A stretch of 19,714 nt of DNA from an uncultured bacterium (GCA_900547945.1 URIT01000051.1:1-19714); one strand, 5' to 3'; positions 1 to 7,401 are shown, numbered from the stretch's first letter. The notes: generated by a model from the letters alone, not told the origin. Translations and numbers: made by a program.

Positions 1-383
1 CCGCGACGGGGCTCGTCTTCGGGCGGGACTACGGCGCGTGCTGCGACGCGACGCTCTACCGCGTCACCTACCTCGCCGACCGCGCGCGGCGGCTCATCCC
101 CGCCGCGCTCGCGCCGTTCGCCGCCGACGGCCGCTGGCTCACGGAGGCGGAGGAGCGCGCGCTGGGCATCTGGCGGGCGGACCGCGCGTTCGGCGACGCG
201 ATCTTCCTCGTCAACCCCGGCGTGCAGATCGTGCCGAGCGACATGGGCCTCAAGCCCCTTGGGGGAATGCACGGCTACGACCCAGCGGACGAGCATTCGC
301 GCGCGGCGATCCTCTCGACGGAGCCGGTCCCCGGCTACGTCCGCCACGTCGCCGACTATTTCAAGCTGATGACAGGAGAATGA
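1..383 (+). CDS. C-terminal part of a type I phosphodiesterase / alkaline phosphatase superfamily protein (partial)
   Basis: The reading frame is open from base 3 to the TGA at 381-383 and gives about 126 residues of a protein that begins outside the window. The tail contains VPSDMGLKPLGGMHGYDP, followed by a stretch leading into a repeated Ala/Ile segment. That matches the conserved end of the nucleotide pyrophosphatase/phosphodiesterase family, where a G-x-HGYD motif supplies a metal-binding histidine. Members hydrolyse phosphodiester or phosphate-monoester bonds with two metal ions, often outside the cytoplasm. The N-terminal catalytic Thr/Ser and the other metal ligands are outside the window, so substrate cannot be judged. 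The STAS gene starts 3 bases after the stop, so the two are probably co-transcribed. The family call rests on one motif region. Confidence 0.6.
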   Translation, partial: ATGLVFGRDYGACCDATLYRVTYLADRARRLIPAALAPFAADGRWLTEAEERALGIWRADRAFGDAIFLVNPGVQIVPSDMGLKPLGGMHGYDPADEHSRAAILSTEPVPGYVRHVADYFKLMTGE

Positions 384-386
384 ACC

Positions 387-722
387 ATGACCATGAACAT
401 CACCCCCGCCGACGGATACGTCGAAATCCAGGTCGACGGACGGCTTGTCGCCTCGTGCGCCGAAGCGGCGCAGGCCGCGCTCGACAAGGCCCTTGAGGGC
501 AGCGCCAACCTGCTCCTCGACCTCTCGAAGATGACGCACATCGACTCGTCGGGGCTGGGCCTCCTCGTGCGCGCGCTCCAGAAGGCCCGCGCGGCGGGCG
601 GCGAGGTGCGCCTCGCGTGCCTGCAGGCGCATCCCCGGATCGTCTTCGACATCACGAAGGTCTTCCGCGTGTTCGAGATCTTCGACACGGTCGAGGAGGC
701 GCGCAAGGCGTTCACCCCTTGA
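387..722 (+). CDS. STAS-domain protein, anti-sigma-factor antagonist type
   Basis: This 111-residue protein is a complete single STAS domain, the usual length for SpoIIAA/RsbV-like antagonists. The signature THIDSSGLGLLV lies at about residues 50-61; in this family a serine of the DSSG motif is phosphorylated by a partner anti-sigma kinase, and the unphosphorylated form binds the kinase to release a sigma factor. An AGGAG motif ends 10 bases before the ATG, supporting this start. The gene begins 3 bases after the upstream stop, and its own TGA overlaps the TTG start of the next glycosyltransferase, so it lies inside the polysaccharide operon. No kinase or phosphatase partner is visible. STAS proteins inside exopolysaccharide operons are known to act as local switches; that role here is inferred from position. 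Confidence 0.88.
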   Translation: MTMNITPADGYVEIQVDGRLVASCAEAAQAALDKALEGSANLLLDLSKMTHIDSSGLGLLVRALQKARAAGGEVRLACLQAHPRIVFDITKVFRVFEIFDTVEEARKAFTP

Positions 723-1924
723 AGGTCGCCCACATCGTCCGCCGCTTCTCCCGCGCCGAATGGGGCGGGACGGAGACGGTCGTTGCGGCGCTCGTGCGCG
801 AGCAGCGCGCGCGCGGCCACGACCCGCGCGTCTTCTGCACGGACGCGCTGCAGGACGGGGCAGGCGGGGCGGACGAGGCGCGCGTCGCGCGCTTCGGCTA
901 CTTCTACCCCTACTGGCCGCTCTCGAAGGCCGCGCGGCGGGCGCTCGACAAGAAGGGGGGCAACCCGTTCGCCTTCGGCCTCTTCCGGGCGGTCGCGGCG
1001 TGGCGGCCGGACGTCATCCACGTCCACGCGGGCGGGCGGCTCGCGGCGTGCGCCGTCCGGCTCGGCGAGCGGCTGGGCGCGCCGACGGCGATCTCGCTCC
1101 ACGGCGGTGCGGCCGTCGTGCCGCAGGAGGAGCTTGAGCAGATGCTGCGCCCGCTGCGGCGCACGCTTCCCTACGGCGGCGTCCTCGACCGGATCCTGGG
1201 CCTTCGCTTCGACCCGCTCGCGCGCGCGAGCGCCGTTCTCGCGCTCTCGCGCGCGGAAGTCGCGCGGCTCAAGGCGCGCTACCCGAAGCAGCGCATCGAG
1301 CATGTCCCAAACGGAATCGACGTTTGGGGACAAGAGGGATCCGAGGGGACGGAGAGACGTGAGGGGCGCGCCCCCTTTGCCCGGCTTCTCTGCGTCTCGC
1401 GCATCGACTACCAGAAGAACCAGCTCGCGCTCCTCGACCTCCTCGCGGCGGAGCCGGCCTGCACGCTGACGCTCGTCGGGCCCGTCACGGCCGACTGGTA
1501 CGCCGCGAAGATCCGCGCGCGCGCGAAGGCGCTCGGCCTCGAAGGCCGCGTCACGCTCGTTCCGGGGCTGCCGCCCGACTCGCCCCGGCTCGCGGAAGCG
1601 TACGCGGCGGCCGACGTCTTCGTCCTCCCCTCCCTGCACGAGCCCTTCGGCATCGTGGCCCTGGAGGCGATGCGCGCGGGGCTGCCGCTTCTCGCGGCGA
1701 ACGTCGGGGGGCTGCCCGACTTCGTGAAGGACGGCGAGAACGGCCTGCTCTTCGACCCGTCGCGCCCCGAGACGCTGGTCGCGGCCTACCGCCGCCTCAC
1801 GCCCGCGTGTGCCGCGCGCCTCGCCGTGAACGGGCGCGCCACGGCGGCGGCCTACGCCTGGCCGGCGCTCGCCGAACGGCTGATGGCGCTCTACCGGGAC
1901 CTCGTCGGGGGGGCGCGCCGATGA
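719..1924 (+). CDS. Glycosyltransferase, GT-B fold (GT4-like)
   Basis: This 401-residue protein would transfer a sugar from a nucleotide-sugar donor during polysaccharide assembly, on the cytoplasmic side. The start is taken as TTG at 719, which overlaps the STAS stop (TTGA): the conserved N-terminus KVAHIVRRFSRAEWGGTETVV begins directly after it, and the open frame further upstream is only the shadow of the STAS gene. The N-terminal domain has the GG-TE loop and a HVHAGG segment. The C-terminal domain shows VPNGIDV, LLCVSRIDYQKN and the E-x7-E donor-binding motif EPFGIVALE (E308 and E316), followed by NVGGLPDFVKDGENGLLF. A short, low-complexity charged stretch at about residues 203-217 separates the domains. 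The donor and acceptor cannot be inferred. Expression is probably coupled to the STAS gene. Confidence 0.9.
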   Translation: MKVAHIVRRFSRAEWGGTETVVAALVREQRARGHDPRVFCTDALQDGAGGADEARVARFGYFYPYWPLSKAARRALDKKGGNPFAFGLFRAVAAWRPDVIHVHAGGRLAACAVRLGERLGAPTAISLHGGAAVVPQEELEQMLRPLRRTLPYGGVLDRILGLRFDPLARASAVLALSRAEVARLKARYPKQRIEHVPNGIDVWGQEGSEGTERREGRAPFARLLCVSRIDYQKNQLALLDLLAAEPACTLTLVGPVTADWYAAKIRARAKALGLEGRVTLVPGLPPDSPRLAEAYAAADVFVLPSLHEPFGIVALEAMRAGLPLLAANVGGLPDFVKDGENGLLFDPSRPETLVAAYRRLTPACAARLAVNGRATAAAYAWPALAERLMALYRDLVGGARR

Positions 1925-3306
1925 AGTACGCGCTTTTCGCCCTGGCGCTGGCCGGCTCGATTCCGCTTGGGGCCGTCTGCAGCCTCTCGAAGAAGTACAT
2001 CGCGCGACTCATGGGCCTTGTCTTCGTCGTCGTCCTCTGCTTCGACGGCACGGCGGTCAACTTCATCTCCTACGAGTTCTACCGCGGCACGTCGCGCGGG
2101 CTGGAGGTCTCGCTCGCCTACATCCTCTCCTTCGCCGTTCTCCTGTCGGTCGCGCTGGCCTCGTTCCTCCGTCCCGTGAAGCGCACGTCCCTTTTCGCCA
2201 GCCCCGGCACGTGGCTCTTTCTCGCCTACTTCGCCTGGTGCGCCGTCTCGGCGGCCGTGAACGACAACGCGCTGCTCGTCCGGGAGGCGACGCTGGACGG
2301 CGTCACGGTCTTCGACTTCCCGCTGCGCGGGCGGATGCTCTCGCTCTTCGAGCTCTGGAAGATGGCGATGCTCTTTCTCGTCTACGCGGCAACGTATGCG
2401 TGCCTGTCTTACGTGCGCGACGTGAAGGCGATCGTCCGGGCGCTGGCGCTCGTCGTCCTCGTCGTCTTCCTGATGGTCGCGCGGGAGCATCTCGCGGGGA
2501 TCTACAAGGTGCGTGGCCCGTTCCCGCATCAGAACGGACTGGCGATGTTCCTGATGCTGACGGGCGGCGTCTTCCTGGCGGCCTATCTCGGGCTCCCGAA
2601 GTCGCGCTTTCGGACGCTCTGCGCCTGGGCGTTCGTGGCGGCCTCGGGCGTCATCTTCCGCACGTACTCGCGCGGCGCGATCCTGTGCTATCCGCTGTCC
2701 GTCGGCGTCACGGCCCTCGTCAGCATCGGCGCGCGCTTCTCCCCGACGAAGGTCCTGCGCCTGGCGCCGCTCCTGCTGGCCGGGCTTCTCGGCGTCTCCC
2801 TGATGCTGCCGAGCATCGTCGAGCGCTTCGAGAACGCGCCGAAGAGCTCGGGCGAGAAACGTCGGTTCTTCGCCCTGACGGCGCTCAACGTGGTGCGGGA
2901 CCATCCGGTTGCGGGCGTCGGCATCAACAACTGGGCCGTCTTCCTGAACGGGCATGAGGGGTACCAGGACACGAGCCCCGCCGGGCTGGACGAGAAGGGC
3001 AACATCGGCATTGTCGAGACGATCTACCTGCTGACGGCGGCCGAGTGCGGCTGGGTCGGGCTTGTGCTTCTCCTGGCGTGGTTCCTCTACTACTGGGGCG
3101 TCGCGCTCCGGCTCGCGTTCCGTCTCGCGCGCACGGAATGGGCCTACGTGCCGGCCGGGATCCTGGGCGGCCTCACGGGCTGCTACCTGCAGTCGGGGCT
3201 CGAATGGGTCCTGAAGCAGCAGCTGAGCTTTCTCCTGCTCATGGTGTTCTTCGCGATGCTGTCGTGGATGAACCAGCATTGGCGTGAACTGCGCGCGGAG
3301 GCGTGA
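1921..3306 (+). CDS. O-antigen ligase / polymerase-like membrane protein (Wzy_C family)
   Basis: This 461-residue protein is strongly hydrophobic, with roughly ten or more predicted membrane segments. Its ATG overlaps the glycosyltransferase stop (ATGA), indicating translational coupling. The family pattern is visible: a hydrophobic half containing RGPFPHQNGLAMFL, then the short TYSRGAIL motif, and a periplasmic loop holding HPVAGVGINNW, the conserved H-x-x-x-G-x-G-x-N region of Wzy/WaaL proteins. Proteins of this family either polymerise lipid-linked repeat units or ligate finished glycans to a carrier in the inner membrane; sequence alone does not separate the two. Together with the flippase at 13578 it supplies the polymerisation and export part of a Wzx/Wzy-type pathway. 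A run of ten G residues follows the stop codon directly. Confidence 0.86.
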   Translation: MKYALFALALAGSIPLGAVCSLSKKYIARLMGLVFVVVLCFDGTAVNFISYEFYRGTSRGLEVSLAYILSFAVLLSVALASFLRPVKRTSLFASPGTWLFLAYFAWCAVSAAVNDNALLVREATLDGVTVFDFPLRGRMLSLFELWKMAMLFLVYAATYACLSYVRDVKAIVRALALVVLVVFLMVAREHLAGIYKVRGPFPHQNGLAMFLMLTGGVFLAAYLGLPKSRFRTLCAWAFVAASGVIFRTYSRGAILCYPLSVGVTALVSIGARFSPTKVLRLAPLLLAGLLGVSLMLPSIVERFENAPKSSGEKRRFFALTALNVVRDHPVAGVGINNWAVFLNGHEGYQDTSPAGLDEKGNIGIVETIYLLTAAECGWVGLVLLLAWFLYYWGVALRLAFRLARTEWAYVPAGILGGLTGCYLQSGLEWVLKQQLSFLLLMVFFAMLSWMNQHWRELRAEA

Positions 3307-3316
3307 GGGGGGGGGG
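3307..3316 (+). repeat. Homopolymer run of ten G
   Basis: Ten consecutive G residues follow the TGA of the O-antigen ligase gene and lie 31-40 bases before the predicted GH9 start. The run is in the intergenic spacer and so cannot shift a reading frame. Length variation could alter spacing in the GH9 leader or promoter, but no clear -35/-10 pair is visible around it. Confidence 0.6.
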
Positions 3317-3346
3317 TGTGGAAATTGTCGTTGACCACAGAGCCTC

Positions 3347-5779
3347 ATGACAGGAATGGATGCCTTACGGATGATGGGAAACGAAAGGAAGAAGGGTAGG
3401 CGCGGCATTTTGCTCATGGTGTTGGCGCTGGGCGCGGGGATCGTTGCTGCGGGCGCGTTCGTCCTTGTCCGTCCGTTCGGTCCGTCGCCGCAGGATGGCG
3501 TGTGGCGCGTCTCCTCCCCCGAACCGCGACTTGTCGTCGTCCAGGCGGACTTCACCGCCGTTGAACGTACACGGGATGCGCGAGTACTCGGTCTTGTGCG
3601 TCGCATCGCGCCTCGGCGGCTCTGGACGTGCGCGGCCCGTCTCCAGAAGTGGCGGCGTCCGGCCTGGGAGGCGAAGTTGCGTGAACCCGCCGACTGGCGG
3701 ATTGTCGGGGCGCAGTTGTCGCGTCTCGGATTCTGGAAGGGCGCAACTGGGCAGACGCGGTTCATGGATGGCGACGGCCGTACCCATCCCGTCTACGGCG
3801 CGGATGTCCTCTACACGATTTTCCTTGAGCTGGACCGTCCGTTGAAGGACGGCGACATGGTTTCGTTCACTACGCCGTTCGGCAACGTCTTGCATTTTGT
3901 GCGACAGGAGGACTGTCCGACACCGTTCATCAAGGTGAATCAAGTCGGTTATTCGCCACGCGCCACACATCGCTACGCCTATCTCGGCGGCTGGCTTGGG
4001 ACGCTCGGCGCGTGGGAGCCGTCCGAGACGGCGTCGCGCTTCGCGGTCATCGACGCCGGGATGCGCCAGACCGTCTACGCGGGGACATGCCGTCTGCGCC
4101 CCAATCCCGGAAAGACGGCGGACGGCACGCCGTGGACGGGAGAAAACACGCAGGAAATCGACTTCTCAGCCGTGACGCGGCCGGGCACGTATTTCATCCG
4201 TGTGGATGGCGTTGGGCGAAGCGCGGACTTCATAATCGGCGAGGCGGGGCTTGTCACGGCGGTGCGGACGCATCTCCACGGGCTTTTCGTTCAGCGGTGC
4301 GGTTCGACGGAAAAGCGTGCACCGCGCACGGCCTGGGGGGATGGTCCCTGCCACCTGAAGGTCGCACGCGGTACGTTTCCGCCGGACGCGGCGGACTATG
4401 CAGTGGGCAAAGACACTTCTTCTGGCTTCTTCACGGCAGACGGACGGCGGGTGGCGGTTTCGCACTTCGATATCATCCGCCGCAACACCGACTGGACGGC
4501 CGCGCCGGAATCCTTTCCCGGCGGCTGGCATGACGCGACTGACTACGACCGCCGTCCGCAGCACCTGTCCATCGTCGCCGACCTCGCGGCTCTCGCGCTC
4601 GTCAAGGGAGCGGACGGTCTGGGGCCCGTTCTCGACGAGACGGACTGGGGGCTCAACCATCTCCGTCTCGCCCAAACGGTGGACGGCGGTGTTGGCATGT
4701 GGATCGAGACGACGCGGCATCCGGTCGAAGGGGAGGGCATGCCGTCCGAGGATACGCTTCCGTATGCGCTCGCCCGTCCGACGCGCCGTTCGTCGCTCGC
4801 CTACGCGGCCGTCGCGGCGGAACTCGCGCGTTGCTCACCTGCTCTGCGCGAGAAGTATCTCGCATCGGCTGTCGCGGCCTGGCGTTTCGCCCGTCACACG
4901 CCGCCGGCGACGAACGTCGCGTTCAAGGCGTGGCTGGATGGCGCGAAGCGGACGGTCTTCTGGCGTGAGGCTCCCGACCTCGACCCGATCGACGAGCTGA
5001 AGGCCGCCATCAACCTCTACTGGGCGACGGGTGCGCCGGACTACTTGGAAGGTGTGCGGAAGCAGGCATTCGGTGTGCGGTTCGCGGAGGCGGCGAAGCG
5101 GACGCTCTGGCGGCGTTCGCCACTGGCGGTGCTGGAGTTGGCCCGTGAGATGCGGCCGGAGGTCGCCGTCGCCGCGCGGCAGGTGCGTGCGTGGATTCTG
5201 GATCAGGCCGACAAGCGGCTTGCCGCGCAGGAGGTGCAGCCCTACCGTTGGCCGCGCTGGAACGGCACGGATCTCGCTTGGGGTAACGCCCATCCGCTCG
5301 TCGCGGCGCGTTTCCTCGTCGCCGCGCATGCGCTGACGGGCGAGGCGAAGTATCTGGACGCGGCATTTCTTGCCTACGACGTCCACTGTGGGTGCAATCC
5401 TGACGGGATGACACTCACGGCGGGGCTTGGCGACGTCTATCCGACGCGCTTCCTGAGTCTTGCGTCAATCGCCGATACGGTGGACGAATATGTGGCCGGA
5501 ATCACGCCGTATCGTTGGACGTACGGCGTCGGGCAAGCCGACTACGAACTCGTCCACACGCAGGAGGAGGTTGCGCGCTGGCCGATTTGGTGGCGGCGGG
5601 TCAATCTCGAAAGTCTGCACGTGCCGTCCGGTGAATATGCGGTCGCGGAGACGATAGGCCCCGCGCTTGCGGTGACGGCGTATCTCGCCGATTTCAAGGG
5701 TGACGCGCTCGAACGTTGCCCGCCCCCGCGTCCGCGCGGTCGCCCCGACGAGCTGCCGGGCCACTGGGTACTTCCGTAG
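3347..5779 (+). CDS. Glycoside hydrolase family 9-type protein, membrane-anchored or secreted
   Basis: This 810-residue protein has a basic N-terminus (NERKKGRRG) and a hydrophobic segment at about residues 20-45, which would act as a signal peptide or anchor. FIKVNQVGYSP at about 194-204 is the typical start of the GH9 N-terminal Ig-like (CelD_N) domain. GGWHDATDYDRR at 392-403 matches the GH9 GGW-DA-DY motif with two aspartates, D396 and D399, in the nucleophile-activating positions. CNPDGMTLTAGLG near 683-695 and GEYAVAETIGPALA at 762-775 match the late GH9 blocks; E763, or possibly E768, would be the catalytic acid. Family members cleave beta-1,4-glucan-type bonds by inversion. ATGs at 3356, 3371 and 3374 are alternative starts, and no strong ribosome site decides between them. 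Position suggests a role in polysaccharide trimming or beta-glucan use, but this is inference. Confidence 0.8.
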   Translation: MTGMDALRMMGNERKKGRRGILLMVLALGAGIVAAGAFVLVRPFGPSPQDGVWRVSSPEPRLVVVQADFTAVERTRDARVLGLVRRIAPRRLWTCAARLQKWRRPAWEAKLREPADWRIVGAQLSRLGFWKGATGQTRFMDGDGRTHPVYGADVLYTIFLELDRPLKDGDMVSFTTPFGNVLHFVRQEDCPTPFIKVNQVGYSPRATHRYAYLGGWLGTLGAWEPSETASRFAVIDAGMRQTVYAGTCRLRPNPGKTADGTPWTGENTQEIDFSAVTRPGTYFIRVDGVGRSADFIIGEAGLVTAVRTHLHGLFVQRCGSTEKRAPRTAWGDGPCHLKVARGTFPPDAADYAVGKDTSSGFFTADGRRVAVSHFDIIRRNTDWTAAPESFPGGWHDATDYDRRPQHLSIVADLAALALVKGADGLGPVLDETDWGLNHLRLAQTVDGGVGMWIETTRHPVEGEGMPSEDTLPYALARPTRRSSLAYAAVAAELARCSPALREKYLASAVAAWRFARHTPPATNVAFKAWLDGAKRTVFWREAPDLDPIDELKAAINLYWATGAPDYLEGVRKQAFGVRFAEAAKRTLWRRSPLAVLELAREMRPEVAVAARQVRAWILDQADKRLAAQEVQPYRWPRWNGTDLAWGNAHPLVAARFLVAAHALTGEAKYLDAAFLAYDVHCGCNPDGMTLTAGLGDVYPTRFLSLASIADTVDEYVAGITPYRWTYGVGQADYELVHTQEEVARWPIWWRRVNLESLHVPSGEYAVAETIGPALAVTAYLADFKGDALERCPPPRPRGRPDELPGHWVLP

Positions 5780-5832
5780 GGCAGGGCTACGCACTTTATC
5801 GTTCCCAAACGTTGCAGATCTCCATTTTTCCT

Positions 5833-6330
5833 GTGAAAGGACTATGTGGCGCATCAAAAGTGCAGGACGTGCTTGCGGTCGTGGAAGAAGGACGTTCGCC
5901 CGTTGTCCTGAACGACCGTCGCGAGCAGGTCGAGGGCTTTGCTGAAGCGTTGAAGGAAAAGGTTCGGCACGTAGTTCTCCTTGATACGCTCTTCCTTGCT
6001 TCGCCAATCTCGTGGAAGGGACGGCTGACGCAGTTTGCCGGACGGCTCCACCGTCTGCACGACGGCAAGCGCGAGGTGCGCATCTACGACTACGTGGACG
6101 TGAATGTCGCCGTCTGCGCACGGATGTACGATCTCCTGGATGCCATGCACAAGCTGGCGGTCATGCTGGACGTGTCTGCCGAGTTGTCCGATCTCGATGC
6201 GTATCGCCGGGCACGGCGCGAGGACTGGCTCCTGCAGAAGAACGGCTATCGTGGCGTTCGTCTGCTGGTGGAAGACGTCTGTACCAGTCTGGACAAAGCG
6301 TTGACGATTCTTGAATGCGGGGTCGTGTAA
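5833..6330 (+). pseudogene. C-terminal remnant of a DEAD/DEAH-type helicase
   Basis: The frame from a GTG at 5833 to the TAA at 6328-6330 encodes VQDVLAVVEEGRSPVVLNDR followed by EQVEGFAEALKE, then LDTLFLASPISWKGRLTQFA, GRLHR and REVRIYDYVDV. This is the second RecA-like domain of superfamily 2 helicases, including the Q-x-x-GR-x-HR motif VI region. The block that normally lies between the ALKE helix and LDTLFLASP, with the ATG-x-x-GEG-like motif V, is missing, and the whole N-terminal ATPase half is absent. About 60 residues after DYVDV are not recognised. It is read as the decayed end of a once larger defence or replication-type helicase rather than a working enzyme. It follows the GH9 stop by about 50 bases. 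Confidence 0.68.
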
Positions 6331-6375
6331 CGGCTTCGCGACAAGCCCGTCCTTTCCGAATGGCGGTGATTTTGG

Positions 6376-6427
6376 GGTTCTGCCACTACCCTCGCATTTA
6401 TATAAATGCGAGGGTAGTGGCAGAACC
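6376..6427. repeat. Perfect 52-bp palindrome, copy 1
   Basis: Bases 6376-6401 are exactly reverse-complementary to 6402-6427, with no spacer. The core is CTCGCATTTATATAAATGCG. The same core recurs at 7311-7352, and the two copies bracket the DUF4160 gene pair. It lies 46 bases after the helicase-remnant stop but lacks a following T-run, so it is not a standard intrinsic terminator. Confidence 0.95.
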
Positions 6428-6655
6428 ACGATTTTCGTCATTGTCCTGTCTGCGAAGCGAAGCCACTTTTGATGGAGTTCCGTCGATAGCCAACTGGCGA
6501 ACGTATTGACGGGTCTTGTGTTTTGTGACTTCGTCCATGATCGGGTTGATCGTAACTCGGTCGTCTACTATCAGATAAAGACACGTCACGCCTCTGAGGG
6601 AGCCGCAAAAGCGCCTTGTGAGCGGCCAACGCCCCCATCGCACGGCGAATTATGG
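6428..6655. other. Gene-poor spacer between palindrome copy 1 and the DUF4160 promoter
   Basis: No convincing gene is seen here. Short open frames exist on both strands (for example a reverse-strand frame at 6398-6643), but none has a recognisable domain and several run through the palindrome. Base composition is lower in GC than in the flanking glycosyltransferase genes. A divergent small gene or a non-coding RNA cannot be excluded. Confidence 0.4.
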
Positions 6656-6661
6656 TATACT
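6653..6661 (+). promoter_or_regulatory. Extended -10 promoter for the DUF4160 module
   Basis: TGGTATACT combines the extended -10 TG-n element with TATACT at 6656-6661. No TTGACA-like -35 element is present at 16-18 bases upstream. Transcription would start near 6668 and leave a leader of about 100 bases before the ATG at 6766. The same TGG-TATA(A/C)T form occurs at 7876, 11344 and 17602. Confidence 0.6.
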
Positions 6662-6672
6662 TTGCACCTGTT

Positions 6673-6752
6673 CGGGCGACGGATTGAACGGATGCGCCCG
6701 GACTAGACTGGTTGAGGGTTTGCTGAAGTGGCGGATCTCTCTGAATTCAGCA
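6673..6752 (+). promoter_or_regulatory. Leader inverted repeats upstream of the DUF4160 module
   Basis: Two inverted repeats lie between the promoter and the first gene. CGGGCG at 6673-6678 pairs with CGCCCG at 6695-6700. TGCTGAA at 6721-6727 pairs with TTCAGCA at 6746-6752, and the latter contains the 10-bp palindrome CTGAATTCAG at 6741-6750. The second stem ends two bases before the GGAGGT ribosome site at 6755-6760. These could be operator DNA for an autoregulator or an RNA stem affecting translation. Confidence 0.45.
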
Positions 6753-6765
6753 GTGGAGGTGAGAC

Positions 6766-7035
6766 ATGATGTACAAGTACATGGAGATGCCGGACAAGAC
6801 GGAGATCACGCATTCAGAACTGCGTGATGACGGATCGGTCAAGGTGTGCTTTGAACAGCCTGTCGCGGATGGCTTCAAGACAGCCTACTGGGAGTTGCCT
6901 TCCTATTGCTGCTTTGATGTTGAGGGCTATGGCGAAAAGGAACTTTCCGAGCAGCGGAAATGTCTGGAGACGATGGCGCACCTCATCATTCGCTTTGCCA
7001 GGAACGGAGGTTTCGAGAATGCCGCAGGTTTTTAG
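6766..7035 (+). CDS. Small uncharacterised protein paired with DUF4160
   Basis: This 89-residue protein begins MMYKYMEMPDKTEITHSEL and is acidic and soluble, with no membrane segment. A strong GGAGGT ribosome site (6755-6760) sits 5 bases before the first of two adjacent ATGs (6766 and 6769). It overlaps the next gene by 17 bases, so the two are translated as a coupled pair. I recall similar short proteins beginning with M-Y-K-Y-x-E-M-P next to DUF4160 genes in gut bacteria, but cannot confirm a family name here. It is not DUF2442, the more common DUF4160 partner. The compact two-gene layout resembles a toxin-antitoxin-type module; that function is a guess. Confidence 0.75.
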   Translation: MMYKYMEMPDKTEITHSELRDDGSVKVCFEQPVADGFKTAYWELPSYCCFDVEGYGEKELSEQRKCLETMAHLIIRFARNGGFENAAGF

Positions 7036-7297
7036 GATGGGGTCGTATCTCGTCTACTTCTGGTCAGACGAGTGCAATCCGCTTGAACCCGTTCATGTTC
7101 ATGTTTCGGCTGGAGAACCGACAAGGGATGCGACGAAGATTTGGCTGACGAAGGCTGGTGGAGTCCTTCTGGAAAACAATGCTTCGCACATCCCCGCGCA
7201 TATCCTACGAAATATCATGGATGCCATCGAAGCGCAGCATGAAGCCGTGCGGATGCGTTGGCTCAGACACTTTGGCGAGATCCGCTTCTATTGCTAA
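7019..7297 (+). CDS. DUF4160 family protein
   Basis: This 92-residue protein opens MPQVFRMGSYLVYFWSDECN and continues PVHVHVSAGE, then TKIWLTKAGGVLL, ending with a helical region containing MDAIEAQHEAVRMRWLRHFG. This is the DUF4160 pattern: a short beta-rich half with the P-x-HVHV motif and a C-terminal helix carrying E-x-x-W-x-x-F/Y-G. The start at 7019 has GGAGG at 7006-7010, 8 bases upstream, and overlaps the previous gene by 17 bases. The family has no established biochemical role, although it is often found in two-gene units with small partner proteins, including in phage and genomic islands. Its length is normal and no damage is visible, in contrast to the broken genes around it. Confidence 0.85.
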   Translation: MPQVFRMGSYLVYFWSDECNPLEPVHVHVSAGEPTRDATKIWLTKAGGVLLENNASHIPAHILRNIMDAIEAQHEAVRMRWLRHFGEIRFYC

Positions 7298-7310
7298 ATC
7301 TTTTCGGTTC

Positions 7311-7352
7311 TGCCCCTACCCTCGCATTTATATAAATGCGAGGGTAGGGGCA
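7311..7352. repeat. Perfect 42-bp palindrome, copy 2
   Basis: Bases 7311-7331 are exactly reverse-complementary to 7332-7352. It shares the core and the preceding GGTTCTGCC with copy 1. The A in the left arm of copy 1 (CCACTACC) is C here (CCCCTACC), and the matching T in the right arm is G, so pairing is kept. The outermost right-hand bases (GAACC in copy 1) are not conserved. It begins 14 bases after the DUF4160 stop. Confidence 0.95.
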
Positions 7353-7401
7353 TCAAGGCGTATCGTGACTATCTGTCATAAGAAGTTTGAGACAAAAGTT
7401 C

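Noticed and set aside
1306..1328. Inverted repeat CCCAAACG/CGTTTGGG inside the GT-B gene
   Set aside because: It is a short 8-bp stem in coding sequence with no partner elsewhere in the window; not strong enough to report as a feature.
1891..3765. A 624-codon reverse-strand open frame
   Set aside because: It lies opposite the membrane protein and the GH9 start, with charged low-complexity translation and no domain.
5465..6441. Reverse-strand frames opposite the GH9 end and helicase remnant
   Set aside because: The forward strand shows clear helicase and GH9 motifs; the reverse translations have none.
6376..7352. Palindromes as intrinsic terminators
   Set aside because: Stems are long enough, but neither copy is followed by a T-run and the core is AT-rich at the centre. 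A Rho-independent role is not supported, although their position after stop codons keeps it possible.
6376..7352. Palindrome pair as a CRISPR array or as a coding repeat (PRIYINARV in both)
   Set aside because: There are only two copies about 900 bases apart, and the shared peptide follows simply from the shared DNA; the frames through it are not gene-like.
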